The position numbers were made by a program, and so were the translations under genes. Of a DNA stretch of 64,000 nt, positions 32,665 to 42,042 are shown one piece after another. This DNA is from Sphingomonas edaphi (GTDB lineage Bacteria > Pseudomonadota > Alphaproteobacteria > Sphingomonadales > Sphingomonadaceae), in the NCBI RefSeq assembly GCF_003583725.1, contig NZ_QXTF01000002.1, forward strand, positions 248,001-312,000. The letters run 5' to 3'. The notes under the pieces were generated by a model. That model had not been told where the DNA came from. It saw only the letters and a list, made by a program, of their open reading frames with translations, and ran no database searches. The stretch's first letter is position 1, and each line of letters opens with the position of its first letter.

Positions 32665-34011
32665 TCAGAACCAGAAACGCAAGCCGGCCAGCAGGTTGAG
32701 GCCGCCAGGGTCTTCGCCTTCCATTCGCAAGTACCTGCGTGTGCCGCCAAATGCGCGTTCATATTCCAGGCCGATGTAAGGCGCGACGAGCGGAGAAAGC
32801 TGGTAGCGCAGACGCATGCCCAGCGCGGCTTCGGTGAGTCCCGATCCGAGGTCAAGTTCCGGCACATCCTGCAGCGACAGACCCACTTCAATGCGCGGCT
32901 GGAGGATCAGCTTTTGAGTAATTCGAAGGTCATACTCGGCCTCGGCCCTGGCCGTGACCTCGCCCTTGTTGGAGAGGAAGATCGCGCCGTCTACCTCCCA
33001 CCAATAAGGCGCTAATCCCTGGATACCGGCAACGAGGTGCGTTCGCCGGGGTCCGGCCTGCAAATCCTGACGAACACCGGCCTGAAGATCGAACCACGGG
33101 TCGATCGCATGGCTCCACAGTGCCTGGACTTCGGCATGTTCAGGCTTCCGCCCCCAGTCGCCCTCGATCTCGCTCTTTACCCACAGCTTGTCGACGTCGC
33201 CGCCGTACCAGGCCTGAAGGTCCAGCAAATATCCATCGCGGGCGTCCCGAATGCGGGTCTCAGCACGGTCTACGAGCAGCTTATGCGCAGGCATCGCACC
33301 ATGCTCCTCGCGCAGGATGTTGCGGCCGCGCTGCATGGCGGCGCTTCCCCAAACGGCATCGGCGGCATGTTTGGGGCCAGCCAGAGCTTCTGCCGGGGGC
33401 GGAGCGGGTCGAACCTCCGGCGACGATACCGACGAAGGCGTGCAATGACCCATCGAAGCATGTTCAGGCGGACATGACGGATCGGCCTGTGCGGCAGGGA
33501 TCGGTTGCGACGGCGGGGCCGGCAGCGTGCAATGACCCATGGCCGCATGCTCAGACGTGCAGGTTGGGGTGGGGGCCGGTGTGGGCGCCGGTGCGGGTTC
33601 TGGCAACTTACAGTGCCCCATCGCTGCATGTTCCGCCGTGCAGCCTGACGCTGGTACCGGCGCTGAGGCCGGTGCGGGCGCTGGCTCTGGCAGTTTGCAG
33701 TGGCCCAGGGCGGCGTGCTCAGCCGTGCAAGTTGAGTCTGATGCCCTTGTTGCCGGTAGAGGGGCAGGGGCCGGCTCGGGCAGCCTGCAGTGCCCCATCG
33801 CCGCATGCTCCGCCGTGCAGGTCGAGGGGGGTGCGGATGCTTGCGGTGGCCGTGCGGGTGAAGCCTCGGGCATTTTGCAATGACCCATTGCGGCATGTTC
33901 GGGCGTGCAGCTGTTCGCAACCGGCGCCGGTGCCTGCTCGGTCTGGCTCGCGTGCTGGGCCACGGCCGGCGTTGCGATGCCCGCCATCAGGAGGATCAGG
34001 AGACGCCTCAT
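32665..34011 (-). CDS. copB: Copper resistance outer-membrane protein CopB with six metal-type repeats
   Basis: 448 residues. Signal peptide about 1-18. Residues 35-190 hold six copies of an 11-residue motif C-x2-E-H-A-x-(M/L)-G-H-C, starting at about 35, 65, 95, 124, 151 and 180, spaced by Pro/Ala linkers. Residues about 215-448 are the CopB beta-barrel domain (LLVDRAETRIRDARDGYLLDLQAWYGGD to the terminal FWF). CopB helps efflux or sequestration of copper at the outer membrane. The repeats replace the Met/His-rich N-terminus of other CopB proteins. The start overlaps the copA stop by 4 bases. Confidence 0.9.
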   Translation of the reverse strand: MRRLLILLMAGIATPAVAQHASQTEQAPAPVANSCTPEHAAMGHCKMPEASPARPPQASAPPSTCTAEHAAMGHCRLPEPAPAPLPATRASDSTCTAEHAALGHCKLPEPAPAPASAPVPASGCTAEHAAMGHCKLPEPAPAPTPAPTPTCTSEHAAMGHCTLPAPPSQPIPAAQADPSCPPEHASMGHCTPSSVSSPEVRPAPPPAEALAGPKHAADAVWGSAAMQRGRNILREEHGAMPAHKLLVDRAETRIRDARDGYLLDLQAWYGGDVDKLWVKSEIEGDWGRKPEHAEVQALWSHAIDPWFDLQAGVRQDLQAGPRRTHLVAGIQGLAPYWWEVDGAIFLSNKGEVTARAEAEYDLRITQKLILQPRIEVGLSLQDVPELDLGSGLTEAALGMRLRYQLSPLVAPYIGLEYERAFGGTRRYLRMEGEDPGGLNLLAGLRFWF

Positions 34012-35720
34012 GCCTGCTCTCCTTCCAGCGGACGGACGCTGACGACCCGCATCATCCCCGCGTGCATATGGTAGAGAAGATGGCAGTGGAACGCCCAGTC
34101 GCCCGGAGCGTCAGCCGTCAGATCAACGTCGACATAACCGCCCGGCAAGACGCGGATGGTATGCTTTAAGGGCTGCTGGCCGGGATTGCCGTTGACGATC
34201 TCGAAGAAGTGCCCGTGCAAATGCATCGGATGCGTCATCATCGTGTCGTTGATCATCCTCAATCGCACCCGCTCGTTGCGAGCGAAGCGGTAGGGCTCCG
34301 GATTTTCGCTAAGCTTCTCGCCGTCCATCGACCACATGAAGCGTTCCATGTTGCCGGTCAGGTGGATGTCGATACGCCGCGTAGGAATGCGCGTATCGCT
34401 ATTGGGCGTCAGCGCGACCAGGTCCTTATAGGTCAGTACTTTGTGGCCGACATCGTCGAGACCGATCCCCGGATCCCCGACGCGATCCATCGGCATCGGC
34501 GCGATCATGTCGACGCCGGGGCCAACCTTGAAGTCGACCTTCGACTTGTCGCGCATGTCGTGATCCATTGACATGTCAGACCCATCCGCGGCGGCGCCGT
34601 GAGCGCTGTGGTCCATCATGCCCATGTCCATCATGGTCAGCGTCGGCCGCTTACGTAATGTCGGCACTTCGGCGCGCATGCCAGCACGGGGGGCAAGGGT
34701 GGCCACGCCCATGCCGGATCGATCGATGCCCTCGGCGACCAACGTATAGGCTTGGTTCTCGGGTACAACGATCAGATCATAGGTTTCGGCATTGCCTATC
34801 TGCAGTTCGTCGACTTCCACGGGCCGGACGGCGATGCCGTCGGTCGCGACGACCAGCAACTTGAGGCCGGGGATACGGACATTGAAAATCGTCTGCGCCG
34901 CGGCGTTTATGATGCGCAGCCGCACCCGTTCGCCAGCGCGGAACAGGCCGGTCCAATTTTCTCCCGGGCTGTGCCCGTTGATAAGGTAGGTGTAAGCGGC
35001 CGCCGTGACGTCAGAAATGTCGGTCGGGTCCATCCGCATTTGCGCAAACATGCGCGCATCGGCGTCGGACAGCTTGTCCTGGTCCTTGTTGGCGAGCGTG
35101 CGCTTGTTGCGATTGAAGAAGCCGCCCTCCTGTTTCAGGCGGGTGAACAGGCGGTGGGGATGCATAAACGTCCAGTCCGACAGGACGATCACATGTTCCC
35201 GGTCATATGCGATCGGGTCGGGCCCTGCAGGATCGATGACAATCGGCCCATAATGGCCAAGCTGCTCCTGCAGGCCGCTGTGGCTATGGTACCAATAGGT
35301 ACCCGATTGCCGAACCGGAAATTCGTAGGTGAAACTGGACCGCGCGCGGATGCCGGGGAAGCTGATGCCTGGGACGCCGTCCATCTGGAACGGAACAATC
35401 AAGCCGTGCCAATGGATTGATGTGTCCTCGTCGAGCCGATTGTCGACCGAGATACGGACATTCTGGCCTTCCTTGAGCCGGAGCAGCGGCGCCGGGATCG
35501 TACCGTTGATGCCGACCGCGTGGGCGGTCTTCCCGTCTACCTGGAATGACAGGTCGCTGACCGTCATGCGGATGTCCTCGCCGGTGAGCGTGCCCTGAGA
35601 CTTGGCCGCCAAGCCGTGGCTGACGGTTTTGGCCCAAGCGGGTTGCAATCCAGCCGCTGCGGCAAATGCTGCGCCGCCGCCAATGAAGGCGCGGCGATCG
35701 ATAATAAGGTCTTGCTTCAT
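34008..35720 (-). CDS. copA: Multicopper oxidase CopA
   Basis: 570 residues. A twin-arginine signal (DRRAFIGGGAAFAAAAGL) exports it folded. Copper ligands are visible: SIHWHGL and YWYHSHSG in the first cupredoxin domain, HPMHLHGHFFEI and HCHLLYHMHAGM in the last. A Met/His-rich insert (MMDMGMMDHSAHG, about 370-400) is typical of CopA/PcoA, which oxidises or binds periplasmic Cu(I). The start at 35720 is supported by GGGGAA; a start 57 bases upstream would hide the Tat motif. It is the core of the copper operon, followed directly by copB. Confidence 0.93.
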   Translation of the reverse strand: MKQDLIIDRRAFIGGGAAFAAAAGLQPAWAKTVSHGLAAKSQGTLTGEDIRMTVSDLSFQVDGKTAHAVGINGTIPAPLLRLKEGQNVRISVDNRLDEDTSIHWHGLIVPFQMDGVPGISFPGIRARSSFTYEFPVRQSGTYWYHSHSGLQEQLGHYGPIVIDPAGPDPIAYDREHVIVLSDWTFMHPHRLFTRLKQEGGFFNRNKRTLANKDQDKLSDADARMFAQMRMDPTDISDVTAAAYTYLINGHSPGENWTGLFRAGERVRLRIINAAAQTIFNVRIPGLKLLVVATDGIAVRPVEVDELQIGNAETYDLIVVPENQAYTLVAEGIDRSGMGVATLAPRAGMRAEVPTLRKRPTLTMMDMGMMDHSAHGAAADGSDMSMDHDMRDKSKVDFKVGPGVDMIAPMPMDRVGDPGIGLDDVGHKVLTYKDLVALTPNSDTRIPTRRIDIHLTGNMERFMWSMDGEKLSENPEPYRFARNERVRLRMINDTMMTHPMHLHGHFFEIVNGNPGQQPLKHTIRVLPGGYVDVDLTADAPGDWAFHCHLLYHMHAGMMRVVSVRPLEGEQA

Positions 35721-35809
35721 GGATTCCCCTTCGCAGCCGCTAACGGGTGCGAAGCCTTTAAGGTTGCCGACAAGCAAGGGCGCCGGACAATCCCGGCGCC
35801 CTCAACCTG

Positions 35810-36106
35810 TTAATGAGCGTGACCGCTGTGCTGGGCGGCGGGAGCGGCAGCCTTCGCACCGTCCTTTTTGTCCATGCACGCCATCTTGCCGTCCTGCTGC
35901 TTCATCTTCTCGCAGCATTCCTTGCACTCATGCTTGGCCGCATGCCGGCTGTGATCCATGGCCTTGTGCTGGCTGTGATCCATGGCCTTGTGCTGGCTGT
36001 GGTCCATCGTCTGGTGGCCCGCATGGGGATCAGTCGCTGCCGGCAGCGTCTGTGCGGTGGCGGGTATGGCGAGCGTAAGCGCGATCGCGCCGATAAGAGT
36101 CTTCAT
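35810..36106 (-). CDS. Met/His-rich periplasmic copper-binding protein
   Basis: 98 residues with a signal peptide (MKTLIGAIALTLAIPATA). The mature protein repeats MDHSQHKA three times, then HECKECCEKMK and a C-terminal HSGHAH. Such Met, His and Cys content is typical of small periplasmic copper scavengers in cop operons. It lies 89 bases upstream of copA and is probably cotranscribed with it. No enzyme domain. Confidence 0.8.
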   Translation of the reverse strand: MKTLIGAIALTLAIPATAQTLPAATDPHAGHQTMDHSQHKAMDHSQHKAMDHSRHAAKHECKECCEKMKQQDGKMACMDKKDGAKAAAPAAQHSGHAH

Positions 36107-36124
36107 GTCAAATTCTCCGAACGT

Positions 36125-36153
36125 CTGAAGTGAAAAAATATATTCAACTTCAG
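36125..36153. promoter_or_regulatory. Inverted repeat upstream of the copper operon
   Basis: CTGAAGT (36125-36131) pairs with ACTTCAG (36147-36153), with further GAA/TTC pairing inside and an AT-rich centre (the only such patch locally). It overlaps the stop codon of the preceding small gene and lies just upstream of the Met/His-rich gene. It may be an operator or hairpin controlling the cop genes. Confidence 0.4.
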
Positions 36154-36518
36154 GTGAGTTTCGGAGGGGGCGTAGCGATCTCCGGATCGATCCCCGAAAA
36201 TGGCGTGGCGAGGAATACGGCGCGAGGCAGGGCGGGCTTGAAAGCCTCCCCCAGCAAAGGAACGCCGGGCGCAGGGATGGCCGCGCAAGCCGCCATGCAG
36301 TTCATGGACTTCGGCGTGGGCGCCTGGTCGCGCTGCTCATCTTGTCCGTCGGCGCAATGCGACATATCCATTTCGGCCACGCCGTGGCCCATCTCCATGC
36401 GATTGTCATTGCCCGTCGGGGTCGCAAGCGCAGGCGTGCTGGTCATGCCGAAGGGCATCAGCACCAGCGCAATTAGCGCGAGCAGGCGGAGAGCAGCCGC
36501 GGCCATGCGGTGGGCCAT
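36150..36518 (-). CDS. Hypothetical exported Cys/Met/His protein upstream of cop operon
   Basis: 122 residues. A hydrophobic N-terminal segment (MAAAALRLLALIALVLMPFG) looks like a signal peptide. The mature part has MEMGHGVAEMDMSHCADG and NCMAACAAIP, a Met/His/Cys pattern fitting metal binding. The start is uncertain: an ATG at 36518 or a TTG 24 bases upstream. It precedes the copper genes on the same strand, so a copper role is inferred. Family not identified; it recalls the small proteins seen next to cop genes in sphingomonads. Confidence 0.6.
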   Translation of the reverse strand: MAHRMAAAALRLLALIALVLMPFGMTSTPALATPTGNDNRMEMGHGVAEMDMSHCADGQDEQRDQAPTPKSMNCMAACAAIPAPGVPLLGEAFKPALPRAVFLATPFSGIDPEIATPPPKLT

Positions 36519-36552
36519 ACGCCGCCAGAGCTGTCTGCACAATGACCAGAGC

Positions 36553-37890
36553 CTAGAATGCCCGGCTGATGCCGAATTCCGTGCGGGTACGCTTATAGTC
36601 GTAATATTCGACCGTGCTTTGATTGCGCTCCACGACCAGCCTAACGACCGGCGCGAAGCCCGCTACGGTCAGGTTACGGAACACAGCACCCAGCTGGAAC
36701 CGGGCCCAGCGATCCTTCCGCGATTCCGGAAGCAAGGCGAGCTGCTCATCCGAGCGCAACCGTCCGAAATCCACCCCGGCGTTCACGGTTATCCTGCCAA
36801 TATCCCGATAAGCCGACAGCCCTGCCGTCCAGCTGCGCGTCGAGTAGGCATCGTCCTCTGCCTTGAACCGGTCTAATCCTAAGGAGCCCGCGACGAGAAG
36901 TCGGGGAGACAAGGCCCGCTCAAGCCGTGCACGTACCGACCGGCCGTGGCCGTCCTGCAGGTTGTTAAACTTATTGTCGACCCAACGCGCGGTTGCATCA
37001 ACGCGTAGCTGCGACCGTGAACCGATTGGCTGGGTGCCGCCCAGCGAGAGCCGCCAAGCGCGCTGATAGGCCTCCATCCCGTACCATTGGCCCGTCACAC
37101 CCGCCTCGGCCGTCAGGCGAGTTCTACCGAGCCGAAGCTGCGGGCCTGCGCTCAGGTCCAGCGTGATGTCGTTGAAGTCGTTGTCGCGATAGATGTTGGC
37201 CTCGCCGCTCGCGCGGGCGGACAGCCCGATAGAGTCGGACAACGGAAATCGCGCCTGGGCCAGGCCGCGGACCATCGCGCCCACGCCAGAGCGCGCCTTC
37301 GCATCCTCATCTAGGGTGAAATCTCCAAGCACCGTCCCAAGCGTATCCGAACGGGTCGCGCGATTGATGTTGGAATCAGGCGCAAGTCCGAACTCCAGCT
37401 GAAAGCCCAGCGGCTTGTTCGCCTGAAGCGTTGCCGACATCCGGTCTACGAACTGTGCAACGCCGGGAGGCAGACTGGCGGATCGAAGTGCTCGAAGTTC
37501 GCGAAGTGCCGCATCTTCATCGCCCATGCCATAAAGAATTTGCGCCAGCTGCAGTCGTGCGGCGGCGGCGCTGGGCTTCTCGTCCAATATCTCGCGGAGC
37601 AGTAGTGCGGCGGCTTGGGTCTCACCAGCGCTCAAGCGAAGCTTGGCAAGTCGGAATCTTGCTTCGTTACGGAGATCGGGATCGGGGTCGTTCGCCAATA
37701 GCGTGTAAATCCGCTCGGATTGGGCGTTATCGCCTTGTGCCGCCATTCTGTCTGCTAAGCGGAGGAGGTCGAAGCCTGTCGCCCTGACGGTGCGGGTGCT
37801 ACCCGGAGTGATGGCCAAGGCGGGGGTGCCATGGGAAACCGCAGCCACGATCAGGCCAAGGACTGTCTTCCAGCCAAAACCAAGCCGCAT
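36553..37890 (-). CDS. Slam-like surface lipoprotein assembly modifier (DUF560)
   Basis: 445 residues. Signal peptide (about 1-26). Residues about 30-155 are TPR-type helices (AERIYTLL-like repeats, ARFRLAKLRLSAGETQAAALLLREIL). Residues about 165-445 are predicted beta-strand-rich and end in a terminal Phe, the 14-strand DUF560 barrel layout of Slam proteins. Slam moves specific lipoproteins to the outer surface. The start at 37890 has GGGAGGTGGGT upstream; a longer frame lacks this. It is divergent from a wHTH regulator. No obvious surface lipoprotein substrate is adjacent. Confidence 0.78.
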   Translation of the reverse strand: MRLGFGWKTVLGLIVAAVSHGTPALAITPGSTRTVRATGFDLLRLADRMAAQGDNAQSERIYTLLANDPDPDLRNEARFRLAKLRLSAGETQAAALLLREILDEKPSAAAARLQLAQILYGMGDEDAALRELRALRSASLPPGVAQFVDRMSATLQANKPLGFQLEFGLAPDSNINRATRSDTLGTVLGDFTLDEDAKARSGVGAMVRGLAQARFPLSDSIGLSARASGEANIYRDNDFNDITLDLSAGPQLRLGRTRLTAEAGVTGQWYGMEAYQRAWRLSLGGTQPIGSRSQLRVDATARWVDNKFNNLQDGHGRSVRARLERALSPRLLVAGSLGLDRFKAEDDAYSTRSWTAGLSAYRDIGRITVNAGVDFGRLRSDEQLALLPESRKDRWARFQLGAVFRNLTVAGFAPVVRLVVERNQSTVEYYDYKRTRTEFGISRAF

Positions 37891-38002
37891 ACCCACCTCC
37901 CGCAACGAATGGCAGTGGCGTGACAGTGGGAAGAGCGATATGCCATGAAGATGTGCCGATGATATGCTGATGAATGCTGATCCGGGTGAGGAGGCACGGC
38001 GC

Positions 38003-39535
38003 ATGCTCAAGTTATCGGACCTGGTGGATCGGCCCGATATTCGGCTTGGCCCGCTACTGATCAGTCCGTCACGACGGGTTGTGCAAGGGCCTGAAGGTTC
38101 AATTCATCCCGAACCTTTGGTCATGCAGGTTTTCCTGCTGCTGCTCGATTCGCGCGGCAAGGTTGTCATGCGCAATGAACTGTTCGATCGCTGCTGGGGC
38201 GAGGCCGCCGTCGGCGACGACAGCCTGAACCGTGCTATCGCGGGCGTCCGCAAAATCGCAGCAGACGCAGCGCCCGGCCTTTTCGCTATCGAAACCGTGC
38301 CTCGGACAGGATATCGACTGACGGGGGAAATCCTTTCATTCGAGGCAGACACCGGGAAGACGCATCGCGTGTCACAGCGCGTTCCGATTTCGAGGCGAGC
38401 TATGCTCGGCGCGGCTGCCGTCGGGCTGGGTGGCCTTGGCGCCTTCGCCTTCATACGGCAGCGACAAGACCCGCGGGTCGCCGCGCTCGTCGAAAAGGGC
38501 AGGCAGACCATTCTCTATGGCAGTCCGACCCGGGCGCAAGGCACCGACTATTTCCAGCAAGCGACGAAGCTCGCGCCAAATAACGCGGCTGTCTGGGGCT
38601 GGCTTGCCGTCGCCCATCGCAACGTCGCTGAAAATGCGGGGCCTGACGAAGTGGCGGCGGCCGTGCAGGCATGTCGTGAGGCCGCCGACAAGGCACTTGC
38701 GATCGACGGGAACGAAGCCAACGCCCTTGCTGCGCTCGCTACGCTGCAGCCGTTTTTGGGGGACTGGCCGGGCGCCGAGGCACGGCTGAGGTCGGTACTC
38801 GCGAGAGCGCCCACCAATTTCCTTGCGCTCGACCAATACACGATCCTGCTCCAGGCCGCGGGCTACAATCAGGAATCTTGGACTGCGAATGAGCGGGCGA
38901 TCCGGGCCGAGCCGCTTTCGCCTTTGCCGCAATACAAGCGTGCCCTGAAGCACTGGATCTTTGGAAGGCCTGACCAAGCGGACCTGACGATCGAGCGCGC
39001 CTTGGAATTGTGGCCGCGGCACCCGGCAGTCTGGAATAGCCGGTTGATGTTGTTTGCCTACACCGGGCGCGGCGAGGCGGCGTTGCACTTCATGAATGAC
39101 GAACGGGCGCGCCCGCGCCTTTTTTCGGCAGAGATGAGTGATTACTGGCACACCTCTATTGCGGGACTGAGCAGACGGTCCAAGTCTGAGATTGAAAAGG
39201 CCCGTAGGGTCAACCTGGCTTACGCAAAGCGAAGCCCAGGTTTCGCGACCTGGGCGATCATGACCACGTCGATGCTCGGCGAACTGGATGCCGCATTCGA
39301 GATTGCCAGCGGATACCTGCTGCGGCGCGGACCTTCGGTCGGAAGCCTGCTAAAAGATAGCAGGGAGATGCCGATCAACGACCACCGCTGGCGACGGACG
39401 ATGAACCTATTCACGCCCGCAACCGCCGCGATGCGGGCGGATCCTCGTTTTCTTGAGCTGTGCGACGGGATCGGTCTGTCGGACTATTGGGCGCGTCGCG
39501 GCAAGAAGCCGGATTACCAGCTTCAGCCGGCCTAG
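38003..39535 (+). CDS. CadC-like membrane wHTH regulator with TPRs
   Basis: 510 residues. An N-terminal OmpR-type winged helix (about 10-95; QVFLLLLDSRGKVVMRNELFDRCWG and AIETVPRTGYRL) is followed by one membrane helix (about 133-152), then TPR-rich sequence to the end. This is the CadC/ToxR-like layout in which a periplasmic sensor drives a cytoplasmic DNA-binding head. The ATG at 38003 is favoured by GAGGAGG 8 bases upstream over ATGs at 37964 and 37970. It likely regulates the divergent Slam gene and/or the convergent TonB receptor, whose stop it overlaps by 4 bases. Confidence 0.82.
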   Translation: MLKLSDLVDRPDIRLGPLLISPSRRVVQGPEGSIHPEPLVMQVFLLLLDSRGKVVMRNELFDRCWGEAAVGDDSLNRAIAGVRKIAADAAPGLFAIETVPRTGYRLTGEILSFEADTGKTHRVSQRVPISRRAMLGAAAVGLGGLGAFAFIRQRQDPRVAALVEKGRQTILYGSPTRAQGTDYFQQATKLAPNNAAVWGWLAVAHRNVAENAGPDEVAAAVQACREAADKALAIDGNEANALAALATLQPFLGDWPGAEARLRSVLARAPTNFLALDQYTILLQAAGYNQESWTANERAIRAEPLSPLPQYKRALKHWIFGRPDQADLTIERALELWPRHPAVWNSRLMLFAYTGRGEAALHFMNDERARPRLFSAEMSDYWHTSIAGLSRRSKSEIEKARRVNLAYAKRSPGFATWAIMTTSMLGELDAAFEIASGYLLRRGPSVGSLLKDSREMPINDHRWRRTMNLFTPATAAMRADPRFLELCDGIGLSDYWARRGKKPDYQLQPA

Positions 39536-41631
39536 AAACGTGCTTCGATGCCGACCCCGAATTCCCGCGGTGGTGCGGCCGTCGCGAAGTTTTCCGAGAA
39601 CATATAGGTCAGGCTGAAATCGTCCAATATGTTGCGCGCGTAGGCGGACACAGTGAAGCGGCCAACGTCCCATGCGGCATTGGCGTCAATCCGTGTCGCG
39701 CTGTCGACCCGCAGCGCGGGCGAGTTGCGGTCATCGCTGAAATAGCCAGCGTTGTGACGAATGCGTGCCGAGAGCTTGAGCCGGTCGACCGGCGTCCAGT
39801 CGACCCCGCCGGACGCGGTGAAGCGGGGTGAGCGCTGGAACTGTTTGTTCAGAGTTGGATCGCTGGGCACCAACGTCCTGTCTATCCGGGTCCGGAGCAG
39901 GCCGAGAGCCGCGTGGAGCCGAAGCCGCTCAGTTGCTTTCCAAGTGGTCTCAAGCTCCGCGCCGTAGCTGTGCGACCTCGGTGCATTGCCGATCTGCAAC
40001 GCGATCTGATCGCCGCCGTCGGGTGTGGGAAACAAGGTCGATAAAGTCCGCTGGCTGCCGTTAATGTCGTTGTAGAAAATGTTTGCCGCGACGCTGAGCG
40101 TTTTAAGCGAGGCGCGGATGAACGCTTCGTAATTCCAAAGCCGCTCGGCGCCGAACGTGTCGAGTTCGCCCCGGACAGTATCGAACGTTGCGCCACCGGG
40201 ATTGTACGCCCGCTGCATCAGAAGGCCCGCACGGACGTCTTCGCTGAGGTCGTAAGCGACGCTGAGCTTTGGGAGGAGCGCATCGAACCTCTTTTCGAAG
40301 TCTAGCGGAACGGTTGCATTTGGGAGCCCGGTAAAGCCGCTGCGGTCCTGGCGATCCACTTGGTAGCGGAGGCCTGCGGTGACAGTCAGGCGTTCCGTCG
40401 TCGCCTCGATTTCACCGAACAGGCCCCGGCTTCTCTGGACGTCGTCAAATTTACCGATGCCGAGGCCGACCCGGGTGATGTCAATCTGCTGGTCGAGGCT
40501 GGTGCGGAGGTAGTGGACTCCGCCGCTGGCCCGGACGGCGGGGGATGGGCGCCAATTTAGGCGTGCCTCCGCCGACGCGTCGCGGTTGCGGATCCTGGCC
40601 TGACCGAGGCCGGTCGGGGCGAAGCGGCGACTGCGCGTGTCACCAAGGGACACGGTTGCGGTGCCCTCGAGCCGGTCGGCGATGGGCACGGTAAGGTCGG
40701 TCGTCACTGCGTCGATCCTGGTGCGGAATACGCCGTAGGTCGCGGACGGGTCCTTCCGCGCCCTGAACGGCCGCCGGATGCCGCTGATCTGGGGAGACTG
40801 CGCCTCCGAATGAACGACCGTTGTGACCATGCGAAGGCCAGGGAGGACGGTGGGTTCGGCGAGCAGCTTGAACCGGACCAGTCCGTAACGATCCGTGTCG
40901 GGATCAGCGCCGACCTGGCTATCAACGATGTCGCTCGACGGACGGGCGCGCCGCAGGTCGGCGGCTAGGCGGAAGGCGAGCCGGTCGTTGACGATTGGGC
41001 CTGAGACCATTGCCGAGCCTTGCCATGCGGCGAGGCTGGCATGGATCGCCCGAGCCCTGCCTTCCCAGTGATAGACAGGATCGTTGGTCCGGATGAAGAT
41101 TGCGCCCGCGATTGAATTGCGTCCTTGTGTTGTCGTCTGCGGGCTACGGAATATCTCCATTTGCCGGACGTCCCACAGCGGCGCAGTGCCGAAGACGAAT
41201 TCCCAATAGCCTGCCGTCCGCCCGTCGACCTGCAGTGCAACGCGGGGCCGGTTGCCGCCCAGAAAGGCGGGCAGATCGCGCAGCACCCCGGTAGAATCCT
41301 GACCGCGGATGGAGGGGCCGAGGCCATCGGACGTGATCTGAACGTTGGGAACGAAGTCCAGCAGCTCCTCCAGGCGATCGGTGCCGCCCAGTCGCTCCAG
41401 CTGCTCTTCGGTCAATACCGCAACGCTGGAGGAGGTCTCGCGCGCCGACCGTTCAATCCGTTCGCCGGTGACGGTGATGACGGATGGGGCAGGCTCGCCG
41501 TCCCCGACGGGAATCGGCGCCGCCTGTAGACCCAGGCTCACGGACGTCCAGCACGCAGTACAAACGAGCAATGCCCCCATTGCGACCGTACTCCCACGCG
41601 GTGGCGACAGTTGGCGCTGAAAATGTGCCAC
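39532..41631 (-). CDS. TonB-dependent outer-membrane receptor
   Basis: 699 residues. N-terminal hydrophobic signal (about 15-38), a TonB-box-like SVITVTGERIERS, then the plug (about 60-180: LTEEQLERLGGTDRLEELLDFVPNV, GQDSTGVLRDL, MEIFRSP, NSIAGAIFI), and a 22-strand-type barrel ending EFGVGIEARF with the terminal Phe signature. Substrate unknown. It shares the region with a Slam-like gene and a CadC-like regulator; the three could act together in uptake. Its stop overlaps the regulator stop on the other strand. Confidence 0.88.
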   Translation of the reverse strand: MAHFQRQLSPPRGSTVAMGALLVCTACWTSVSLGLQAAPIPVGDGEPAPSVITVTGERIERSARETSSSVAVLTEEQLERLGGTDRLEELLDFVPNVQITSDGLGPSIRGQDSTGVLRDLPAFLGGNRPRVALQVDGRTAGYWEFVFGTAPLWDVRQMEIFRSPQTTTQGRNSIAGAIFIRTNDPVYHWEGRARAIHASLAAWQGSAMVSGPIVNDRLAFRLAADLRRARPSSDIVDSQVGADPDTDRYGLVRFKLLAEPTVLPGLRMVTTVVHSEAQSPQISGIRRPFRARKDPSATYGVFRTRIDAVTTDLTVPIADRLEGTATVSLGDTRSRRFAPTGLGQARIRNRDASAEARLNWRPSPAVRASGGVHYLRTSLDQQIDITRVGLGIGKFDDVQRSRGLFGEIEATTERLTVTAGLRYQVDRQDRSGFTGLPNATVPLDFEKRFDALLPKLSVAYDLSEDVRAGLLMQRAYNPGGATFDTVRGELDTFGAERLWNYEAFIRASLKTLSVAANIFYNDINGSQRTLSTLFPTPDGGDQIALQIGNAPRSHSYGAELETTWKATERLRLHAALGLLRTRIDRTLVPSDPTLNKQFQRSPRFTASGGVDWTPVDRLKLSARIRHNAGYFSDDRNSPALRVDSATRIDANAAWDVGRFTVSAYARNILDDFSLTYMFSENFATAAPPREFGVGIEARF

Positions 41632-41790
41632 CAGTCAATCCGGCAAAGGTTGGGGGCGAGGTTGGCATCGCCCCGCAAAATCCGCTAAAGGGTAGGCGAC
41701 GCGACGGCCGAAGTAGCAGGTCGCTTGCGCCGCGTAGCCGGCGCCGACAAGGGAGCGACGCCGGACCCCACCGTGGAGGAGCGTCACAAC

Positions 41791-42042
41791 ATGTTGAAAA
41801 ACGTCGGTAAAGCTGATCGGGTCGTCAGGCTGTTCGCTGCCGGGTTGCTTGCTTTCCTGTCGGCCACACCCGCCGTCAACGGCTGGATGGCCTACACGTC
41901 ATTGGGCATCGCTGCGGTGCTTGCCATCACTGCGATCATTGGTTTCTGCCCATTCTATCGCGCGCTGGGAGTTAACAGCTGCGAACATGGCGGCACTTAT
42001 CACAGCGGCGAAGACCCTTTTGATGGAAGGGCTGGCAACTAG
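41791..42042 (+). CDS. DUF2892 (YgaP membrane-domain) protein
   Basis: 83 residues. MLKNVGKADRVVRLFAAGLL is the DUF2892 start, followed by two membrane helices (about 12-30 and 37-55) separated by NGWM, and the motif GFCPFYRALGVNSC with Cys residues near the membrane face. This small inner-membrane domain is often found beside rhodanese or sulfur genes. The ATG at 41791 has GGAGGAG upstream; the frame extends 22 codons further but without a site. Confidence 0.8.
   Translation: MLKNVGKADRVVRLFAAGLLAFLSATPAVNGWMAYTSLGIAAVLAITAIIGFCPFYRALGVNSCEHGGTYHSGEDPFDGRAGN

Noticed and set aside
33442-33909. CRISPR-like array because of regularly spaced repeats
   Set aside because: The repeats are codon-level repeats inside copB, encode the C-x2-EH-x3-GHC motif in frame, and the spacers are Pro/Ala codons.
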